A DNA stretch of 64,000 nucleotides, taken from NCBI RefSeq assembly GCF_003443995.1, contig NZ_QWEY01000010.1, positions 124,001 through 188,000 of the forward strand, written 5' to 3'. Below, one piece after another: positions 61,185 to 64,000 of this stretch. Position 1 is the first letter of the stretch; each line of letters begins with the position of its first letter. The notes beneath the pieces were generated by a model. That model had not been told where the DNA came from and ran no database searches. It saw only the letters and a list, made by a program, of their open reading frames with translations. The translations under genes were made by a program, and so were the position numbers. The stretch comes from Pseudotabrizicola alkalilacus (GTDB lineage: Bacteria; Pseudomonadota; Alphaproteobacteria; Rhodobacterales; Rhodobacteraceae).

Positions 61185-63605
61185 ATGAAAACCCATACCC
61201 GCGTCGTCGTGATCGGCGGCGGTGTCGTCGGCTGTTCGGTTCTGTATCACCTGACCAAACTCGGCTGGTCCGATGTCACCCTGATCGAGCGGTCAGAGCT
61301 GACCTCCGGCTCCACCTGGCACGCGGCGGGCGGGTTCCACACGCTCAACGGCGACACCAACATGGCCGCGCTGCAGGGCTATACCATCCGGCTCTACAAG
61401 GAACTGGAGCAGATCACCGGCATGTCCTGCGGCTTGCACCACGTCGGCGGCATCACACTGGCCGACAACGAGGCCCGGTTCGAGCAGCTCAAAGCCGAAC
61501 GCGCCAAGCACCGCTATATGGGCCTCGACACCGAAATACTGGGGCCCGAGGAAATCCACAAGCTGACCGACGGCATGGTCAATCTCGAAGGCATCCTCGG
61601 CGCGCTTTATGATCCGCTGGATGGCCACCTCGACCCCTCCGGCACCACCCACGCCTATGCCAAAGCCGCGCGCATGGGCGGCGCGGAAATCATCCTGCAC
61701 AACCGCGTGCTGGAGACGAACCCCACCAAAGACGGCTGGGAGGTCGTGACCGAAAAAGGCACCATCACCTGCGAACACCTCGTCAACGCCGGTGGCCTCT
61801 GGGCGCGCGAAATCGGGGCGATGGCCGGGGTCTACCTGCCGCTGTTGCCAATGGCACACCAATACCTCGTCACCGACGACATCCCCGAAATCATGGAGAT
61901 CCTGAAATCAGGCCGCGAATTCCCGCATGTGATGGACCCCGGCGGCGAATCCTATCTGCGGCAAGAGGGGCGCGGCCTCTGCATCGGGTTCTATGAGAAA
62001 CCGTGTGAACCATGGGCGGTCGACGGCACCCCGTGGACCTTCGGCCACGAACTGCTGAACGAGCAATTCGACAAGATCGAGGACTCGGTCAATTTCGCCT
62101 ACCGCCGCTTCCCCGTGCTCGAACGCTCCGGCGTCAAACGGGTGATCCACGGCCCCTTCACCTTTGCCCCCGACGGCAACCCGCTGATCGGCCCTGTCCA
62201 AGGCCTGCGCAACTACTGGTCCGCCTGCGCCGTCATGGCAGGCTTATCCCAAGGCGGCGGCATGGGCCTAGCCCTCGCCCAATGGATGATCGAGGGCGAG
62301 GTCGAACGCGACCCACGCGGCTTTGACGTCTCGCGCTTTGGCACCTGGACCAGCCCCGGCTACACCGTGCCAAAGGTGATCGAAAACTACCAGATGCGGT
62401 TCAACGTCTCCTACCCGAACGAGGAACGCCCTGCCGCCCGCCCCTTCCGCACCACCCCGATGTACGAAGTATTCGACAAAATGAACGCGGTCTGGGGCCA
62501 GCAATACGGGCTGGAGGTGGTCAATTACCACGCCCTGCCCGGCGAGCCCCGGCATGAAACCCCCAGCTTCAAACGCTCCAACGCGTGGGAGGCGACCCGT
62601 CAGGAGGTCATGGCCGTCCGCGACGGCGCCGGCATCAACGAGCTGCAGAACTTCGGCAAATACCGCGTCACCGGCCCCAATGCCCGCGACTGGCTTGACC
62701 GGATCATGGCCGGCCGTATCCCGCAACCGGGCCGCCTGTCGCTGACGCCGATGCTCGCCCCGTCGGGCAAGATCATCGGCGATTTCACCGTGTCCTGCAT
62801 TGGCCCCGAAAACTTCCGCCTCACCGCCAGCTATGGCGCGCAAGGCTGGCACATGCGCTGGTTTGATCAGCACGCCGAACCGGGCGTCCGGGTCGAAAAC
62901 GTCTCCGACCTCAAATCCGGCTTCCAGATCGCGGGGCCAAAGGCGCGCGATCTGCTCGCCCGCGTCACCCGCGCCGATGTCTCCCCCGAGGCGTTCAAAT
63001 TCATGGATGTCAAACGCCTGACCATCGGCATGGCCAATTGTCTGGTGCAGCGGGTCAGCTACACCGGCGATCTGGGCTACGAGATCTTCACCGATCAGAT
63101 GTCGGTCCGCCACCTCTGGGATATCCTGACCGAGCACGGGGCAGACCTCAACCTGCGCCCCTTTGGCATGCGCGCGATGATGAGCTTGCGCCTCGACAAA
63201 TGGTTCGGCAGCTGGGGCCGCGAGTTCAGCCCCGACTACACCCCGGCGGAAACCGGCCTCGACCGCTTCATCGCGTGGAACAAGCCCGCCGACTGGATCG
63301 GCAAAGCTGCCGCCACGGCGGAAAAGGCAACCGGCCCGAAACGCCGCCTCACCCAGTTCATCGTCGACGCCACCGACGCCGATGTGGTGGCGTGGGAGCC
63401 GATCTGGCTGAACGGCTCTGTGCAGGGCTACTGCACCTCCGGCGGCTATAGCCACACCACCGGCCAGTCGGTCGCGATGGGCTTTCTGCCCGAGGGCAGT
63501 ATCACCGATGGCCTGCCGGTCGAGATCGAAATCCTCGGCCACCGCCGCCCCGCCCGCGTGACCCTCGCGCCGCTCTGGGATGATGGCGGCCGCATGCGCG
63601 GCTGA
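61185..63605 (+). CDS. FAD-dependent oxidoreductase, dimethylglycine/sarcosine dehydrogenase-like, fused to GcvT domain
   Basis: An 806-residue two-part enzyme. Residues about 1-380 form a DAO-type flavin domain: GGGVVG (11-16) binds the nucleotide and STWHAAGG carries His46, the site that binds FAD covalently in DMGDH. Residues about 420-790 are aminomethyltransferase (GcvT)-like, which transfers the one-carbon unit to tetrahydrofolate (SKRxAW-like FKRSNAWEATRQEVMAVRDGAG, TGDLGYEIF). It likely demethylates N-methylglycine derivatives in betaine or choline breakdown; the substrate is not decided. The GbdR-like regulator is about 8.5 kb upstream. Confidence 0.9.
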   Translation: MKTHTRVVVIGGGVVGCSVLYHLTKLGWSDVTLIERSELTSGSTWHAAGGFHTLNGDTNMAALQGYTIRLYKELEQITGMSCGLHHVGGITLADNEARFEQLKAERAKHRYMGLDTEILGPEEIHKLTDGMVNLEGILGALYDPLDGHLDPSGTTHAYAKAARMGGAEIILHNRVLETNPTKDGWEVVTEKGTITCEHLVNAGGLWAREIGAMAGVYLPLLPMAHQYLVTDDIPEIMEILKSGREFPHVMDPGGESYLRQEGRGLCIGFYEKPCEPWAVDGTPWTFGHELLNEQFDKIEDSVNFAYRRFPVLERSGVKRVIHGPFTFAPDGNPLIGPVQGLRNYWSACAVMAGLSQGGGMGLALAQWMIEGEVERDPRGFDVSRFGTWTSPGYTVPKVIENYQMRFNVSYPNEERPAARPFRTTPMYEVFDKMNAVWGQQYGLEVVNYHALPGEPRHETPSFKRSNAWEATRQEVMAVRDGAGINELQNFGKYRVTGPNARDWLDRIMAGRIPQPGRLSLTPMLAPSGKIIGDFTVSCIGPENFRLTASYGAQGWHMRWFDQHAEPGVRVENVSDLKSGFQIAGPKARDLLARVTRADVSPEAFKFMDVKRLTIGMANCLVQRVSYTGDLGYEIFTDQMSVRHLWDILTEHGADLNLRPFGMRAMMSLRLDKWFGSWGREFSPDYTPAETGLDRFIAWNKPADWIGKAAATAEKATGPKRRLTQFIVDATDADVVAWEPIWLNGSVQGYCTSGGYSHTTGQSVAMGFLPEGSITDGLPVEIEILGHRRPARVTLAPLWDDGGRMRG

Positions 63606-63717
63606 CCCGGCCTCTGAACCATACTCTTTTCAGGCAAAGGGACACCCTCCCCTTTGCCCCCAAGCCCCGTCAGGGCGCAGCGCGCAAAGCCGTGCCGGGA
63701 CGCCCAGCCATACCCCT

Positions 63718-63770
63718 CATTTTCTGTCGAAAAATATCCTCGGGGGGTCCGGGGGGGCGAGGCCCCCCGG
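63718..63770 (+). repeat. dispersed intergenic repeat, CATTTTCTGTC family (copy 3)
   Basis: CATTTTCTGTCGAAAAATATCC followed by a GC hairpin (GGGGGGG...CCCCCC). Located 7 bases from the stop of the DUF2332 gene on the minus strand, where the hairpin then AT run reads like a terminator for that gene. Confidence 0.65.
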
Positions 63771-63776
63771 TCGGCA

Positions 63777-64000
63777 TCAGCCGCCGATGCCACGCCAGTC
63801 GACCCATTGCCCGTGAAACCCGGCGCGCCCCAGCTCAAGCCGCAGATCACCGGGCCAGAGCCGCAGGGTCACCCCGGCACCCTCACCCGCCGCATCCGCC
63901 TCCATTGCCAGCCAGGCCAAGGGCGCGTCAGCCGATGCCCGCGCCCCTGCCGCCGCCATCGCCGCCTCAATCCGCGCCTGCACGCTTTGCGGGAAATATT
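63777..64000 (-). CDS. DUF2332 family protein, C-terminal part
   Basis: The last 74 residues of a gene that begins beyond the right edge. The C-terminal pattern PLAWLAMEA...GVTLRLWPG, then LGRAGFHGQWVDW matches the end of DUF2332 proteins (W-P-G then H-x-G-x-W-V-x-W). Function unknown. The frame is open to the window edge with no start codon that would fit the family. A hairpin repeat follows its stop. Confidence 0.75.
   Translation of the reverse strand, partial: YFPQSVQARIEAAMAAAGARASADAPLAWLAMEADAAGEGAGVTLRLWPGDLRLELGRAGFHGQWVDWRGIGG

Noticed and set aside
1-64000. tRNA, rRNA, CRISPR arrays, integrases or prophage genes
   Set aside because: All gaps were read for cloverleaf or repeat-spacer patterns and for phage-type proteins; none was seen. 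Covariance-model searches were not possible.

Overview
The window reads as chromosomal core DNA of an alphaproteobacterium, most likely a member of the Rhodobacteraceae (Rhodobacter/Paracoccus/roseobacter relatives). The evidence is high GC, strong NNC/NNG codon preference, the gene orders pyrH-frr-uppS-cdsA-dxr and yajC-secD-secF-Mth938, a class II DAHP synthase, a DUF4167 protein, a GlxA-type AraC regulator, a dimethylglycine-dehydrogenase-like flavoprotein, and short intergenic hairpin repeats. I saw no rRNA, tRNA, CRISPR array, prophage or full insertion sequence.

Layout. 1-3337 (minus): essential cluster pyrH-frr-uppS-cdsA-dxr (dxr cut by the left edge), divergent from miaA. 4495-11743 (plus): an AraC regulator, then a peptide-type ABC transporter with a Tat-exported binding protein, two enlarged permeases and one fused double ATPase. 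11806-15166 (minus): yajC-secD-secF and an Mth938-fold protein, divergent from serS. 16748-21339 (plus): a TspO-related membrane protein, an ABC-F ATPase, a DUF2267 protein, a MarC protein and a membrane-anchored retropepsin. 21490-23427 (minus): pepA-holC, divergent from a six-gene run lptF-lptG-lptD-surA-pdxA-rsmA (23615-31211) for LPS export and outer-membrane protein folding. 31290-34407 (minus): a low-complexity DUF4167 protein and prfA-prmC. 34570-42294: an AI-2E family permease, NUDIX and GNAT enzymes, DUF1499, agmatinase, a secreted Cys protein, a glycosyltransferase, an M20 amidohydrolase and mazG. 42377-47140: a ferric-iron binding protein, a beta-propeller, a nucleoside hydrolase, a soluble PhoR-like kinase and an unknown small protein. 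47156-49208 (minus): YicC, gmk and a gamma-carbonic-anhydrase-like protein, tightly overlapped. 49469-53965: a PAS_5 protein, aroG, a GlxA/GbdR-like regulator and a PQQ-type sugar dehydrogenase. 54187-59437 (plus): a complete branched-chain amino acid transporter (binding protein, livG, livF, livH, livM). 59548-64000: DUF1353, an unknown gene, a DMGDH-like oxidoreductase and the 3' end of a DUF2332 gene.

The most notable observation is at the livG/livF junction. A 99-base palindrome-rich insert is bracketed by a 10-base direct repeat that is exactly the overlapping stop/start of the two genes. It has separated livF from a perfect Shine-Dalgarno sequence and created a 38-codon ORF that ends on the livF start. 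The same palindromic core (TTTTCTGCGAAAA) recurs elsewhere in the window, together with three other dispersed repeat families. I found no clearly new multi-gene system.
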